From an uncultured Coriobacteriales bacterium (GTDB taxonomy: Bacteria; Actinomycetota; Coriobacteriia; Coriobacteriales; UMGS124), in assembly GCA_902464015.1 (NCBI GenBank), contig CABQHM010000001.1, positions 98,560 to 162,559 of the forward strand: 64,000 nucleotides of DNA. The letters are read 5' to 3'. The notes below the pieces were generated by a model. That model was given only the letters and a program-made list of their open reading frames with translations, had not been told where the DNA came from and searched no databases. Positions 1 to 8,921 of the stretch are shown here, in pieces. The translations under genes were made by a program, and so were the position numbers. The number at the start of each line of letters is the position of its first letter. Position 1 is the first letter of the stretch.

Positions 1-306
1 CTCTTCCGCGCGGCGCTCATCGCCGTGGCAAGCCTTTTGGCCGCCTGCGTCACCGCTTATGCCGGCCCCGTGGGATTCGTGGGCATCGCGGTGCCCTACC
101 TGGCGCGTACGGCGCTTGCCTCCTCGAAGCCCGTGCGCGCAGTGCCGGCGTGCCTGGTGATGGGGGCTGCCTTCTGCCTTCTGTGCGACCTGGTGGCGCG
201 CACGCTCTTCTCCCCCACCGAGCTCAACCTGGGCACGGTCACAGCCGTGTTCGGCGCACCGGTGGTCATCACGCTCATGATGCGCCGCACCCGGGAGGGA
301 CGTTAA
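1..306 (+). CDS. FecCD/BtuC-family ABC permease, C-terminal fragment
   Basis: The frame is open from the first base, so the gene begins upstream of the window; about 101 residues remain. The fragment has the hydrophobic helices of a FecCD-type importer permease and the family phrase GPVGFVGIAVPYLAR, which precedes the cytoplasmic coupling region, and it ends in a basic tail. FecCD permeases carry cobalamin, haem or ferric siderophores across the inner membrane. The stop codon directly abuts the ATG of the ATPase gene at 307, so the two are co-translated. The position ahead of a cobalamin cluster makes corrinoid (BtuC-like) or cobalt-chelate uptake the best guess; substrate is inferred from context only. 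Confidence 0.85.
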   Translation, partial: LFRAALIAVASLLAACVTAYAGPVGFVGIAVPYLARTALASSKPVRAVPACLVMGAAFCLLCDLVARTLFSPTELNLGTVTAVFGAPVVITLMMRRTREGR

Positions 307-1530
307 ATGATCAGGCAGATGGCGTTGCAGACGTACGGCCTCAATGTGGGATACGGGCGACGCTGCGTGGTGGGAGGCGTCACGCTCGACCTTGTGCCCG
401 GCGAAGTGCTCTGCCTCGTGGGGCCCAACGGCTCGGGCAAGTCGACCCTGCTCAAGACAATCGCCGGCCAGATTGCGCCCCTAGGCGGCACCGTGCTGCT
501 CGATGGGCGCGACGCGAGCTCCTTCAAGGCAGACGAGCTGGCCCGCAGCCTCTCGGTGATGCTCACGGGGCGCATGGCCTGCGAGATGCTGAGCTGCCTA
601 GACGTGGTGGAGACGGGCCGCATCCCCTACACGAACGCCCTGGGCACACTGCGCGAGGCCGACCGCGAAGCGGTGAAGGGTGCCATGCAGGCCGTGGGCG
701 CCTGGGAGCTGCGCGAGCGCGACTTCATGCAGATAAGCGACGGCCAACGCCAGCGCGTGCTGCTGGCCCGCGCCATCGCCCAGGACGCACCCGTGATGGC
801 GCTCGACGAACCCACCTCCTACCTCGACATTCGCCATCAGCTGGAGCTGCTTGCCTGTGTGCGCGACCTTGCGCGCACGCGCGGGTGGACCTGCCTGCTG
901 TCGCTGCACGAGCTCGCCTTGGCCCAGAAGGTTGCCGACCGGGTGGCCTGCGTGTGCGAGGGCGGCATATATGCGCAAGGTGCCCCCGAGGACGTGCTTG
1001 ACGCGCCCACGGTGGCCCATGTGTTCGACTTGGGGCGCGCGGCTTGGAGCGCGGCGCTGGGATGCGTGGAGGATGCGCCGCTCGAAAGCGCGGCCCGCGT
1101 GTTTGTGCTTGGAGGCGCGGGCACAGCGGCAGCCTCGATGCGTGCGCTGCGCCGCGAGGGCGTGGGCTTCTGCGCAGGCGTGCTGCCTGAAAACGACGTG
1201 GATTGTGTGCTTGCACATAGGCTCACGGCCCACGTGGTGAGCACGTCGGCCTTTACTCTGCCCGGCAAGGAGACGATGGCGCTGGCCCGTGAGATGCTTG
1301 CGGGTTGCGAGGCACTTGTGGACTGCCTGAGCTCGATGGATGCGGGGCCTCTGGAGGCCTGCCGACGCGATATGCTCGCGTGCGCACAAGCGGCAGGGCT
1401 TCCCGTCCATGGGAGCGCAGTACAGTATTTGGAAGCGTTGCGCAATCAAAAAGCACACGAAGATGCAGGCAGAGAGGTATGTATTTGCTGCGATGCCACG
1501 GCGGCGCGAGCAGAGGCGGTGAGGCCATGA
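307..1530 (+). CDS. ABC importer ATPase (BtuD/FecE-like) with fused C-terminal Rossmann-like domain
   Basis: 407 residues. Residues 1-240 are a complete FecE/BtuD-type ATPase: Walker A GPNGSGKST at 39-47, a variant signature SDGQRQR from 144, Walker B VMALDEP at 163-169 and the H-loop histidine at about 201. It would energise the permease encoded just upstream. Residues about 262-407 form an extra domain opening with a VFVLGGAGTA glycine-rich turn, as in nucleotide-binding Rossmann folds. Comparable C-terminal domains occur on some predicted B12-transport ATPases, but the role is not established. The gene ends with an ATGA overlap into cbiD, suggesting translational coupling. Substrate (cobalamin versus siderophore/haem) is inferred from context. 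Confidence 0.85.
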   Translation: MIRQMALQTYGLNVGYGRRCVVGGVTLDLVPGEVLCLVGPNGSGKSTLLKTIAGQIAPLGGTVLLDGRDASSFKADELARSLSVMLTGRMACEMLSCLDVVETGRIPYTNALGTLREADREAVKGAMQAVGAWELRERDFMQISDGQRQRVLLARAIAQDAPVMALDEPTSYLDIRHQLELLACVRDLARTRGWTCLLSLHELALAQKVADRVACVCEGGIYAQGAPEDVLDAPTVAHVFDLGRAAWSAALGCVEDAPLESAARVFVLGGAGTAAASMRALRREGVGFCAGVLPENDVDCVLAHRLTAHVVSTSAFTLPGKETMALAREMLAGCEALVDCLSSMDAGPLEACRRDMLACAQAAGLPVHGSAVQYLEALRNQKAHEDAGREVCICCDATAARAEAVRP

Positions 1531-2741
1531 CGCTCGAGCACTATGTCGAGGTCGGCAAGAAGCGCCTGCGCTGCGGCTACACCACGGGCACCTGCGCGGC
1601 CGCGGCGGCCCAGGCCTGCGGGCAGGCGCTTCTTGCGGGGAGCTTTCCCCACTCCCTGCGCATCGACACCCCGGCGGGCGTTGCTGTGGTAGTGGAACCC
1701 GAAGAGATGCATCGGGGCACCGATGCACAGGGCACCCCCTGGTCAAGCTGCGGGGTGCGCAAGGACGCAGGCGACGACGCGGATGCCACCGACGACGCGC
1801 TGGTCGTGGTACGCGTGAGCCTCACGGACACTCCGGGCACAACAATTGAGGGTGGTGCCGGCGTGGGGCGCGTGACGCGCGCCGGGCTCGACCAGCCCGT
1901 GGGAGCCGCGGCCATCAACTCGGTACCCCGCGCCATGATTGCCTCCGAGCTCGAGCGGATTGCCCGCGAGCATGGCTGGCATGGCGGCTTTGCGGTGGAG
2001 GTGTCGGTGCCCGGCGGAGAAGAAATCGCACGCAAGACCTTCAACCCGCGCCTGGGCATTGAAGGGGGCATTTCGATTCTGGGAACGTCGGGCATCGTGC
2101 GGCCCATGAGCGAGGAGGCCCTCGTCGAGTCCATCCGCCTGGAGATGCGCATGAGACGTGCGCAGGGACTGCGCGACCTTGTGCTCGTGCCGGGAAACTA
2201 CGGCCAGGACTGGGCGCAAGACAGGGAAGGCGTCGACCCCACACATATCGTGAGCTGCTCGAACTTCCTGGGCGAGGCGCTTGATTACGCTGGTGTGCTC
2301 GGCTTTGAGACGCTTGTGCTCGTGGGGCATATGGGCAAGCTCGCCAAGGTCGCAACGGGCGCCATGAACACCCACTCGCGCGTGGCCGACGGGCGCGCCG
2401 AGGCGTTCGCGGCACATGCAGCCCTGGCAGGTGCAGGGCGCGACGACATCGCCCGCCTTATGGAGTGCGCCACGACCGACGAGGCGCTTGAGGTGCTCGC
2501 GGGGCACGGCCCAGGCGAGACGGCCGTCTCAGATGAGCGAGAGTGCCTGCTCGCCACAACGCTGCGCGGCCTCACGCAGGCAATTGCGTGGCACGTAAGC
2601 CGGCGAGGAGACCCCGTACGCTGCGAGGTCGTGGTGTTCTCGAAGGCATGGGGCGAGTTGGGACGATCGGGTGGGGCGCAGGAACTCTTGGACAGGCACC
2701 GCGTGCGCGGCACGGCGGCAAGGAAGGAAGGCCGGATATGA
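1527..2741 (+). CDS. cbiD: Cobalt-precorrin-5B C1-methyltransferase CbiD
   Basis: 404 residues, cytoplasmic. It methylates C1 of cobalt-precorrin-5B in the anaerobic cobalamin route. The start is the ATG inside the ATGA overlap with the upstream ATPase; earlier in-frame starts lie within that gene. The N-terminus carries the CbiD hallmark RCGYTTGTCAAAAAQA (residues about 15-30), and GGISILGTSGIVRPMSEEAL is the family's central signature. It ends in another ATGA overlap with cbiF, preceded by an AGGAAGGAAG ribosome binding site. CbiD has no aerobic-pathway homologue, so its presence indicates the cobalt-early pathway. Confidence 0.95.
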   Translation: MTLEHYVEVGKKRLRCGYTTGTCAAAAAQACGQALLAGSFPHSLRIDTPAGVAVVVEPEEMHRGTDAQGTPWSSCGVRKDAGDDADATDDALVVVRVSLTDTPGTTIEGGAGVGRVTRAGLDQPVGAAAINSVPRAMIASELERIAREHGWHGGFAVEVSVPGGEEIARKTFNPRLGIEGGISILGTSGIVRPMSEEALVESIRLEMRMRRAQGLRDLVLVPGNYGQDWAQDREGVDPTHIVSCSNFLGEALDYAGVLGFETLVLVGHMGKLAKVATGAMNTHSRVADGRAEAFAAHAALAGAGRDDIARLMECATTDEALEVLAGHGPGETAVSDERECLLATTLRGLTQAIAWHVSRRGDPVRCEVVVFSKAWGELGRSGGAQELLDRHRVRGTAARKEGRI

Positions 2742-3619
2742 TCGACTTTGTGGGAGCGGGCCCGGGCGCCGTCGACCTCATAACCGTGCGCGGCATGCAT
2801 GCCCTGCAGCAGGCAGACGTCGTGGTGTACGCAGGCTCACTGGTAGATCCCGAGATGCTGTCGTATTGCCGTCCCGAGGTGAAAGTGCACGACTCGGCAC
2901 ATATGACGCTTGAGGAAGTCGTCGACGTGCTCGTGGCAAGCGACCGCGCAGGCAAGCACACCGTGCGCCTGCACACGGGAGACCCGGCCATGTACGGGGC
3001 CATCCGCGAGCAGATGGACCTGCTCGACGAGGCAGGCGTGACCTATCGGGTGATACCCGGCGTGTCGAGCGTGTTTGCCGCGGCAGCGGCCCTCAACTGC
3101 GAGTTCACCCTGCCCAGCGTGTCCCAGTCGCTCGTGCTCACACGCGTGGAGGGGCGCACGCCGGTGCCGAGCGGCGAGGAGCTGCGCACGTTTGCCGCCC
3201 ATGGCTGCACCATCGCGCTCTTTCTCTCCTGCGGTCTGCTCGAACGCGCCCGTGAGGAGCTGCTTACAGGAGACCTGTCGCCCCAGACCCCGGCGGCCCT
3301 TGTGTATCGTGCAAGCTGGCCCGATGAGAAAATCGTGCGCTGCGATGTAGGGAGCCTGCCCGAAGCGGCCCGCGAGGCAGGACTCAGCAGGCAGGCAATC
3401 GTGCTCGTGGGAGACGCCCTAGCCGGCAGCCTTAAAGCCGCCCACGCCGAGCGGTCGCTGCTCTACGACCCGAGCTTCACGCACGGCTACCGCGTGGGAA
3501 CGGGTGGAGACGAAACGCTGGCAGGCAGCGCGGATGCGGGCCCGGCGGCGCAGGATGACACGCAAGGTATGCAGGGCACGCAGGACCTACGCGACCCGCA
3601 CGACGAGGCGCACGCATGA
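2738..3619 (+). CDS. cbiF: Cobalt-precorrin-4 C11-methyltransferase CbiF
   Basis: 293 residues. A SAM-dependent tetrapyrrole methylase: N-terminal IDFVGAGPGAVDLITVRG loop, VVYAGSLV (the CbiF/CobM-specific phrase), GDPAMYG and VIPGVSS motifs, all expected for the fold. It methylates C11 of cobalt-precorrin-4. The start is set by AGGAAGGAAG at 2721-2730 and overlap with the cbiD stop. The last 40 or so residues are a low-complexity acidic/glutamine tail beyond the catalytic fold, longer than usual for the family. It overlaps cbiG by an ATGA. Confidence 0.95.
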   Translation: MIDFVGAGPGAVDLITVRGMHALQQADVVVYAGSLVDPEMLSYCRPEVKVHDSAHMTLEEVVDVLVASDRAGKHTVRLHTGDPAMYGAIREQMDLLDEAGVTYRVIPGVSSVFAAAAALNCEFTLPSVSQSLVLTRVEGRTPVPSGEELRTFAAHGCTIALFLSCGLLERAREELLTGDLSPQTPAALVYRASWPDEKIVRCDVGSLPEAAREAGLSRQAIVLVGDALAGSLKAAHAERSLLYDPSFTHGYRVGTGGDETLAGSADAGPAAQDDTQGMQGTQDLRDPHDEAHA

Positions 3620-4773
3620 GCCAGATTGCCATCGCGGGGTTCACGACAAGCGGCTGCGTTCTGGCCCAAAAGATAGTCAGCGAACTGGAAGGCGCCCGTG
3701 CCTGGGCACCGCACCGCATCTCCGAAGAAGTGGGCCTACCCGGCTTCGACAGTGTCGGGGCATGGGCAGGCGAGGCTTTTGCGCACGGCTGCGACGGCAT
3801 CGTCTTCGTGGGAGCGTGCGGCATCGCCGTGCGCGCCATAGCCCCGTATGTGACCAGCAAGATGCACGACCCCGCTGTCGTGTGCGTGGACGAGGCCGGC
3901 ACTTGGGCAATATCCCTGCTCAGCGGCCATGTGGGCGGCGCAAACGACCTTGCGCGCCACATCGCGCGCATCGTGGGGGCCACGCCTGTCGTCACCACGG
4001 CCACCGACGTGCGCGGCGCCTTCGCCATCGACGAGTGGGCGGCACGGCAAGGCCTCGTCATCGCAAATCCCCAGCTCATCAAGCATGTTTCAGGCGCACT
4101 GCTCGAGGGTGGGCACGTTGGGGTGCGCGTGGGACGGCAGGTGTCCCTGACAGGCGAGCTTCCCGCGGGGTTCGTGCGCGAGGAGTGCGCAGGCGACACG
4201 AGCAGCGCAAGCGACACGAACGACACTGGCGACATCCGCAAGCCCTGCCCCGCAGGAGCCGCCCCCGACTCAGCGGATGCATCTCACGTTCTTCACGCGC
4301 ACGTCCACATCGGGCCCGAGCTGCCCTGTGAAAACGACCCCGACACGCTGCATCTCATCACGCGCAACGCAGTGGTGGGCGTCGGGTGCAGGCGCGGTTG
4401 CGAGCCGGCAATCCTGCAAGACTGCGTCGAGGCAGCGCTGGTCGGCCTTGGTTTGGCGCCGGAATCAGTGCGCGCTCTGGCCACCATCGACCTCAAGGCC
4501 GCAGAGCCCGCCGTGGTCGAGCTTGCCGCAAAGCACGGCTGGCTCCTGCGCACCTTTAGCGCCCAGGCACTCGCCGCGCAAAGCGGTGACTTCGCATCGT
4601 CGGAGTTCGTGCGGGCCCACGTGGGCGTGGACAACGTGTGCGAGCGGGCCCTTGCCTGCTGCGGGGCCACGCGCATCCTCAGCAAGCAGGCCCATCAGGG
4701 AACGACCGTGGCCGTGGGCCTTGTGCCCAAGGCGCTCAGCTTTGATATGAAGGAAGGAAGCGACCATGCCTAA
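3616..4773 (+). CDS. cbiG: Cobalt-precorrin-5A hydrolase CbiG
   Basis: 385 residues. CbiG opens the delta-lactone of cobalt-precorrin-5A and releases acetaldehyde, between CbiF and CbiD. The N-terminal half has FVGACGIAVRAIAPYV and SLLSGHVGGAND, typical of the CbiG N and central domains. The C-terminal half (about 250-380) has VGVGCRRGC and ATIDLKAAEPAV, typical of CbiG-C. Between them lies a hydrophilic Asp/Ser/Thr-rich linker (about residues 190-225) with no family match. The gene overlaps cbiF by 4 nt and cbiH by 8 nt. Confidence 0.94.
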   Translation: MSQIAIAGFTTSGCVLAQKIVSELEGARAWAPHRISEEVGLPGFDSVGAWAGEAFAHGCDGIVFVGACGIAVRAIAPYVTSKMHDPAVVCVDEAGTWAISLLSGHVGGANDLARHIARIVGATPVVTTATDVRGAFAIDEWAARQGLVIANPQLIKHVSGALLEGGHVGVRVGRQVSLTGELPAGFVREECAGDTSSASDTNDTGDIRKPCPAGAAPDSADASHVLHAHVHIGPELPCENDPDTLHLITRNAVVGVGCRRGCEPAILQDCVEAALVGLGLAPESVRALATIDLKAAEPAVVELAAKHGWLLRTFSAQALAAQSGDFASSEFVRAHVGVDNVCERALACCGATRILSKQAHQGTTVAVGLVPKALSFDMKEGSDHA

Positions 4774-5509
4774 GCTCTACGTTGTGGGCCTGGGACCCGG
4801 AGCGGGAGCCGACCTCACCCAGCGTGCCCGCGCGGCGCTCGAAGAAAGCCAGGTCATAGCCGGATACACGACCTACGTCAACCTTGTGCGCGATGCCTTT
4901 CCCGAAAAAGAGCTGCTCGTAAGCGGCATGCGCGGCGAGGTTCAGCGCTGTCGGGCGGCCCTGGAGCATGCGGCAGGAGGGGCGACGGTGGCTCTCGTGT
5001 GCTCGGGCGATCCGGGCGTCTACGGCATGGCGGGCCTCGTGCTCGAACTCGCCCAGGACATGGGCCTGGCAGACGCAGTCGAGGTTGAGGTCGTGGCCGG
5101 TGTCACCGCCGCCACGGGAGGAGCGGCGCTTTTGGGCGCGCCCCTCATGCACGACTTCTGCCTCGTGTCGCTTTCCGACCTGCTCACACCCTGGGATGCC
5201 ATCGAGGCGAGGCTGCGTGCGGCAGCGCGTGCCGGCTTTGTCATCTGCCTCTACAACCCCTGCTCCCACGGCAGGCCCGACCACCTGGCACACGCGACGC
5301 AGATCCTGCTTGAGGAGCTGCCGGCGAGCTGCGTGTGTGGCATCGCACATAACGTGGGCAGACCCGGCGAAAGCGCGCGCGTGCTCACCTTGGGCGAACT
5401 CGCGGATGCCCCGGCCGACATGACGAGCGTTGTCTACGTGGGCAACGCCACAACGCGCGAAATCGCCGGCCGCATGGTGACGCCGCGCGGCTACCAGGTG
5501 AGGCAGTAG
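4766..5509 (+). CDS. cbiH: Cobalt-precorrin-3B C17-methyltransferase CbiH
   Basis: 247 residues. Tetrapyrrole methylase fold: LYVVGLGPGAGADLTQRA at the N-terminus, VIAGYTTYVNLV (CbiH/CobJ-specific), CSGDPGVYGMAG and VVAGVTAATGGAALLGAPL, then the DFCLVSLSDLLTPW phrase that marks CbiH. It contracts the ring and methylates C17 of cobalt-precorrin-3B. It is the short, single-domain form with no C-terminal iron-sulfur extension. AGGAAGGAAG at 4751-4760 fixes the ATG. The stop is immediately followed by the cbiJ start. Confidence 0.95.
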   Translation: MPKLYVVGLGPGAGADLTQRARAALEESQVIAGYTTYVNLVRDAFPEKELLVSGMRGEVQRCRAALEHAAGGATVALVCSGDPGVYGMAGLVLELAQDMGLADAVEVEVVAGVTAATGGAALLGAPLMHDFCLVSLSDLLTPWDAIEARLRAAARAGFVICLYNPCSHGRPDHLAHATQILLEELPASCVCGIAHNVGRPGESARVLTLGELADAPADMTSVVYVGNATTREIAGRMVTPRGYQVRQ

Positions 5510-6283
5510 ATGGCAGGCGGCTCTCAGGCATGCCGCGTCCTCGTGTTCGCCGGAACCACAGAGGGCCGCGAGCTGGCATCATGGCTGAGCACGCAAGACG
5601 GCGTGGAAACGTGCGTGTCGTGCGCGACCGACTTCGGGGCGCACCTTCTAGGGGCGCTCCCCCACACTCGCGTCTTGGCACAGCGTCTGGACGAGGTGGG
5701 CATGGAACACCTCATGGCACAGGGCGCGTTTGATGTGGTGGTTGACTGCACGCACCCCTACGCAAGCGTTGTCACCGCGAATGCCCGCGCGGCAGCCCTG
5801 GCGCAGGGATGCGAGTACCTGCGCGTTGTGCGCGAGGGGGAGCCCGTTGGCGATTGGATTCGGGCGGAGTCGCCGGCGCATGCCGCCGAACTGCTGGCCG
5901 GCCTTCCCGGAGACATCCTGCTCACCACGGGCACGAAGGACATCGCCGCCTACTGCTCGCAACCCGGCCTTCGTGAGCGCATCTGGGTACGCTGCCTTCC
6001 CAACGAGGCATCGGTTCAGGCGGCGCGGCAAGCGGGCATCCCGCCCGAGCGCATCGTGGGTGCCATGGGACCGTTCTCCCTGGAAGACAACGTGGCGCTC
6101 ATCAGACACAGCGGCGCGCGCATCCTCGTGACAAAGGCCTCGGGCACGACGGGCGGTTTTTGGGAGAAAGTGCAGGCAGCACGAAAGACGAGGTGCACGC
6201 TTGTCGTCATTGGGCGGCCGACGAAAGAAGAGGGCCTCACGCTTGAGGAGGCCAAGGCACAGCTGGCAAGGAGGTTTGGATGA
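5510..6283 (+). CDS. cbiJ: Cobalt-precorrin-6A reductase CbiJ
   Basis: 257 residues. Matches the CbiJ/CobK family: VLVFAGTTEGRELASWL near the N-terminus, VVDCTHPYA, LLTTGTKDI and VGAMGPFSLEDN, ending with the LVTKASGTTGGFWEKV substrate-binding phrase. The enzyme uses NAD(P)H to reduce cobalt-precorrin-6A. The ATG begins at the base after the cbiH stop, with no space for an independent signal, so translation is probably coupled. It overlaps cbiET by 4 nt. Confidence 0.93.
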   Translation: MAGGSQACRVLVFAGTTEGRELASWLSTQDGVETCVSCATDFGAHLLGALPHTRVLAQRLDEVGMEHLMAQGAFDVVVDCTHPYASVVTANARAAALAQGCEYLRVVREGEPVGDWIRAESPAHAAELLAGLPGDILLTTGTKDIAAYCSQPGLRERIWVRCLPNEASVQAARQAGIPPERIVGAMGPFSLEDNVALIRHSGARILVTKASGTTGGFWEKVQAARKTRCTLVVIGRPTKEEGLTLEEAKAQLARRFG

Positions 6284-7521
6284 GGGTCGACATCGTAGGC
6301 GCAGGACCCGCAGGTCGGGAAGGCATGACCCTTGGCGGCATGCAAGCACTCGAAGAGGCGCAGCTCGTCATCGGAGCCGCCCGCGTCTTGCAAGAGCTCG
6401 CCCTGGAGACAGATGCCCGCCAAGTGGCCCTGGTGAGTCCCTCGGACATCGCCGAGGTGCTGGCCGGCCAAGCCCAAGCAGGCATCGAGCGCGCGGCCGT
6501 GGCAGTCTCGGGCGACGTGGGGCTCTACAGCCTCGCCGCCCCCCTGCGTGCCACTCTGGCAAGCATGCCGAACATCGAGCTCCACGAGCACCCGGGCGTC
6601 TCCTCCCTGCAATGCCTGTGCGCGAGGCTCCATATGCCCTGGCAGGATGCCCATGTGCTCTCGGCTCACGGGCGGGCGTGCGATGTGGCCGGAGCCGCCC
6701 AATGCCACCGGCTCACCTTCGCGCTCACGGGCGGGGCGATTCGCGCCCACAACGTGTGCGCCGACCTCACAAGCCGCGGCATGGGCGACCTCACCGTGCA
6801 CGTGGGCGAAAACCTCTGCAGCCCCCGCGAGCGCGTGCTGAGCGGCACGGCCACCGAACTCGCCCGCGAGACGTTTGAAGACCTTGCCTGTATGCTCGTT
6901 GAGAATCCCTCGCCTGTCGAGCGCGCCTGGCAGGCACCAGGCCTGCGCGACACCGACCTCACGCGCGGCGACGCTCCCATGACAAAGGAAGAGGTGCGCC
7001 AGGCCATCGTGTGCAAGCTGCGCCTCGTGGCCGACGCCTGCGTGTGGGACATCGGCGCAGGTACGGGCTCGGTGAGCGTGGAATGCGGCCTGGCGGCATG
7101 CGCCGGGCGCGTGTACGCCGTGGAGGAAGTACCCGAGCGCGTCGACCTCATCGCCGAGAACGCCCGCAAGCTCGGGGCGCTCAACGTCTTCACCGTCGAG
7201 GGGAAGGCGCCCGCAGCGCTTGACGGCCTGCCCGCCCCCACGCACGCCTTCATCGGGGGCTCGGCAGGCTCGTTTGCCCAGATCGCAGACGCGGTGCTCG
7301 CCGCCAACCCTGAGGCGCGCATGGTGGCAAGCGCCGTCACCATCGAGACGCTCTACCAGGCGCTTCAGGCATTTCAGGCACACGACATGGCCAACGTCGA
7401 GGTCGCGCAGCTCGGTGTGGCGAAGGCGCGCGATCTCGGCGGATTGCACCTCATGGCCGCCCAGAACCCCGTGTGGATCGTAAGCGGCCAAGGCGTGCGA
7501 AACGAGGGTGCCTCATGCTGA
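6280..7521 (+). CDS. cbiET: CbiE-CbiT fusion: precorrin-6Y C5,15-methyltransferase (decarboxylating)
   Basis: 413 residues. Residues 1 to about 200 are CbiE (tetrapyrrole methylase fold; VDIVGAGPAGREGMTLGG, GDVGLYSLAAPL, HEHPGVSSLQ). Residues about 225-413 are CbiT, a class I SAM methyltransferase with motif I DIGAGTGSVSVECG at about 257-270. Together they methylate C5 and C15 and decarboxylate the C12 acetate. The fused order is that of CobL and many actinobacterial and proteobacterial homologues, whereas the enzymes are separate in Salmonella. It overlaps cbiJ upstream and cbiA downstream (7 nt). Confidence 0.95.
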   Translation: MRVDIVGAGPAGREGMTLGGMQALEEAQLVIGAARVLQELALETDARQVALVSPSDIAEVLAGQAQAGIERAAVAVSGDVGLYSLAAPLRATLASMPNIELHEHPGVSSLQCLCARLHMPWQDAHVLSAHGRACDVAGAAQCHRLTFALTGGAIRAHNVCADLTSRGMGDLTVHVGENLCSPRERVLSGTATELARETFEDLACMLVENPSPVERAWQAPGLRDTDLTRGDAPMTKEEVRQAIVCKLRLVADACVWDIGAGTGSVSVECGLAACAGRVYAVEEVPERVDLIAENARKLGALNVFTVEGKAPAALDGLPAPTHAFIGGSAGSFAQIADAVLAANPEARMVASAVTIETLYQALQAFQAHDMANVEVAQLGVAKARDLGGLHLMAAQNPVWIVSGQGVRNEGASC

Positions 7522-8921
7522 CACCGCTGCCGCGCATCCTCATCACGGCGCCCAAAAGCGGCGCGGGCAAGACGACACTCACCTGCGCGCTCATGGGGGC
7601 CCTGCGCGAGCGTGGCCTGCGCATGCTGGCATGCAAGTGCGGCCCCGACTACGTGGACCCCACCTTCCATGAACGGCTGGGCGCCGTGCGCCGCCTCAAC
7701 CTCGACGCGTTCTTTCAGTCCGAGACCCTCATGCGCGACCTTCTCGCCCACGCCGGGCGCGATTGTGACATCGTCTGCATCGAGGGCGCCATGGGATATT
7801 ACGACGGCGTGGGGACAACAACCAAGGCCAGTGCCTGGGACGTTGCCTGCATCACCGACACGCCCGCCTTGCTTGTACTCGACGCACGCGGGGCATGTGC
7901 CTCGCTTGCCGCACAGGTGCTCGGCTTTGTCGCCATGCGCACGCCCAGTCATGTGGCGGGCGTCGTGCTCGACCACGCGAGCGCCGCACTTGCCGACAAG
8001 GTGGCGCCCGTCATTGAGCGGGAGTGCGGCGTGCCCGTGCTGGGCTATCTTCCCCACGACGAGGCGATTGCGCTTCCCAGCAGGCATCTCGGCCTCGTTT
8101 TGGCCCAGGACCTGCCTGACCTCGACGAGAAGCTCGCCCGCCTGGCCTCGCTGGCGCAGGATTGCCTCGACGTCGACGCGATCCTCGCGCTTGCCCAGGC
8201 GGCCCCGCAGCTCAGCTCCAGCGGCGCATGGCCCCTTCCGCCCTGCCTGGATGCACACGAATCCGCCCCCGTTATCGCCGTTGCCCGCGACGAGGCATTT
8301 TGCTTCTACTACGCCGAGGAGCTCGAGCTTTTGGAGGACCTGGGGGCCAAGCTTGCCTTCTTTTCTCCCCTACACGACGAGAACCTGCCCGAGGGAGCAA
8401 GCGGGCTCTTTTTGGGCGGAGGCTACCCCGAGCTGCACGTGCGCGAGCTTTCCTCCAATACCGCCATGCGCGAGGCCGTGCGCGCGGCACTGGCACAGGG
8501 CATGCCTGCGATTGCAGAGTGCGGAGGGTTCCTCTACCTGCTCGAACGCCTGACCGACGACGATGGCACAGCCTGGCCGCTCGTGGGCGCATGCCCAGGC
8601 GGGGCCGAGCGCAAGAAGCATGGGCGTTTTGGCTACACCGAGCTTGAGACACAGGGCGCAGGGCTTCTTGGACCCACCGGCACCGCACTGCGCGGGCACG
8701 AGTTCCATCGCTGGGAGGCCGATTACACCGACGCTGACGTGCTCGTTCGCAAACCCGAAAGCGAGCGCTTTTGGCATGCAGGGCACCACACCCCCAGCCT
8801 CTATGCGGGATTTCCCCATCTCTACCTGCCTGGATCTGTCGACGTTGCACGCAGGTTTGTGCATGCGTGTGCCGCATGGGGCGCGCAGAGAAAGGACGCG
8901 ACGTGTACCTGCACCTTGTAA
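7515..8921 (+). CDS. cbiA: Cobyrinic acid a,c-diamide synthase CbiA
   Basis: 468 residues. N-terminal P-loop amidoligase domain (RILITAPKSGAGKTTLTCAL) and C-terminal class I glutamine amidotransferase domain with nucleophile Cys336 in AECGGFLYL. It amidates the a and c side chains using ATP and glutamine. The ATG at 7515 overlaps the cbiET stop; an upstream in-frame start would add 14 residues without a ribosome binding site. KCGPDYVDPTFH is the expected substrate loop. The 3' end overlaps the preferred cbiB start by 19 nt. Confidence 0.95.
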   Translation: MLTPLPRILITAPKSGAGKTTLTCALMGALRERGLRMLACKCGPDYVDPTFHERLGAVRRLNLDAFFQSETLMRDLLAHAGRDCDIVCIEGAMGYYDGVGTTTKASAWDVACITDTPALLVLDARGACASLAAQVLGFVAMRTPSHVAGVVLDHASAALADKVAPVIERECGVPVLGYLPHDEAIALPSRHLGLVLAQDLPDLDEKLARLASLAQDCLDVDAILALAQAAPQLSSSGAWPLPPCLDAHESAPVIAVARDEAFCFYYAEELELLEDLGAKLAFFSPLHDENLPEGASGLFLGGGYPELHVRELSSNTAMREAVRAALAQGMPAIAECGGFLYLLERLTDDDGTAWPLVGACPGGAERKKHGRFGYTELETQGAGLLGPTGTALRGHEFHRWEADYTDADVLVRKPESERFWHAGHHTPSLYAGFPHLYLPGSVDVARRFVHACAAWGAQRKDATCTCTL

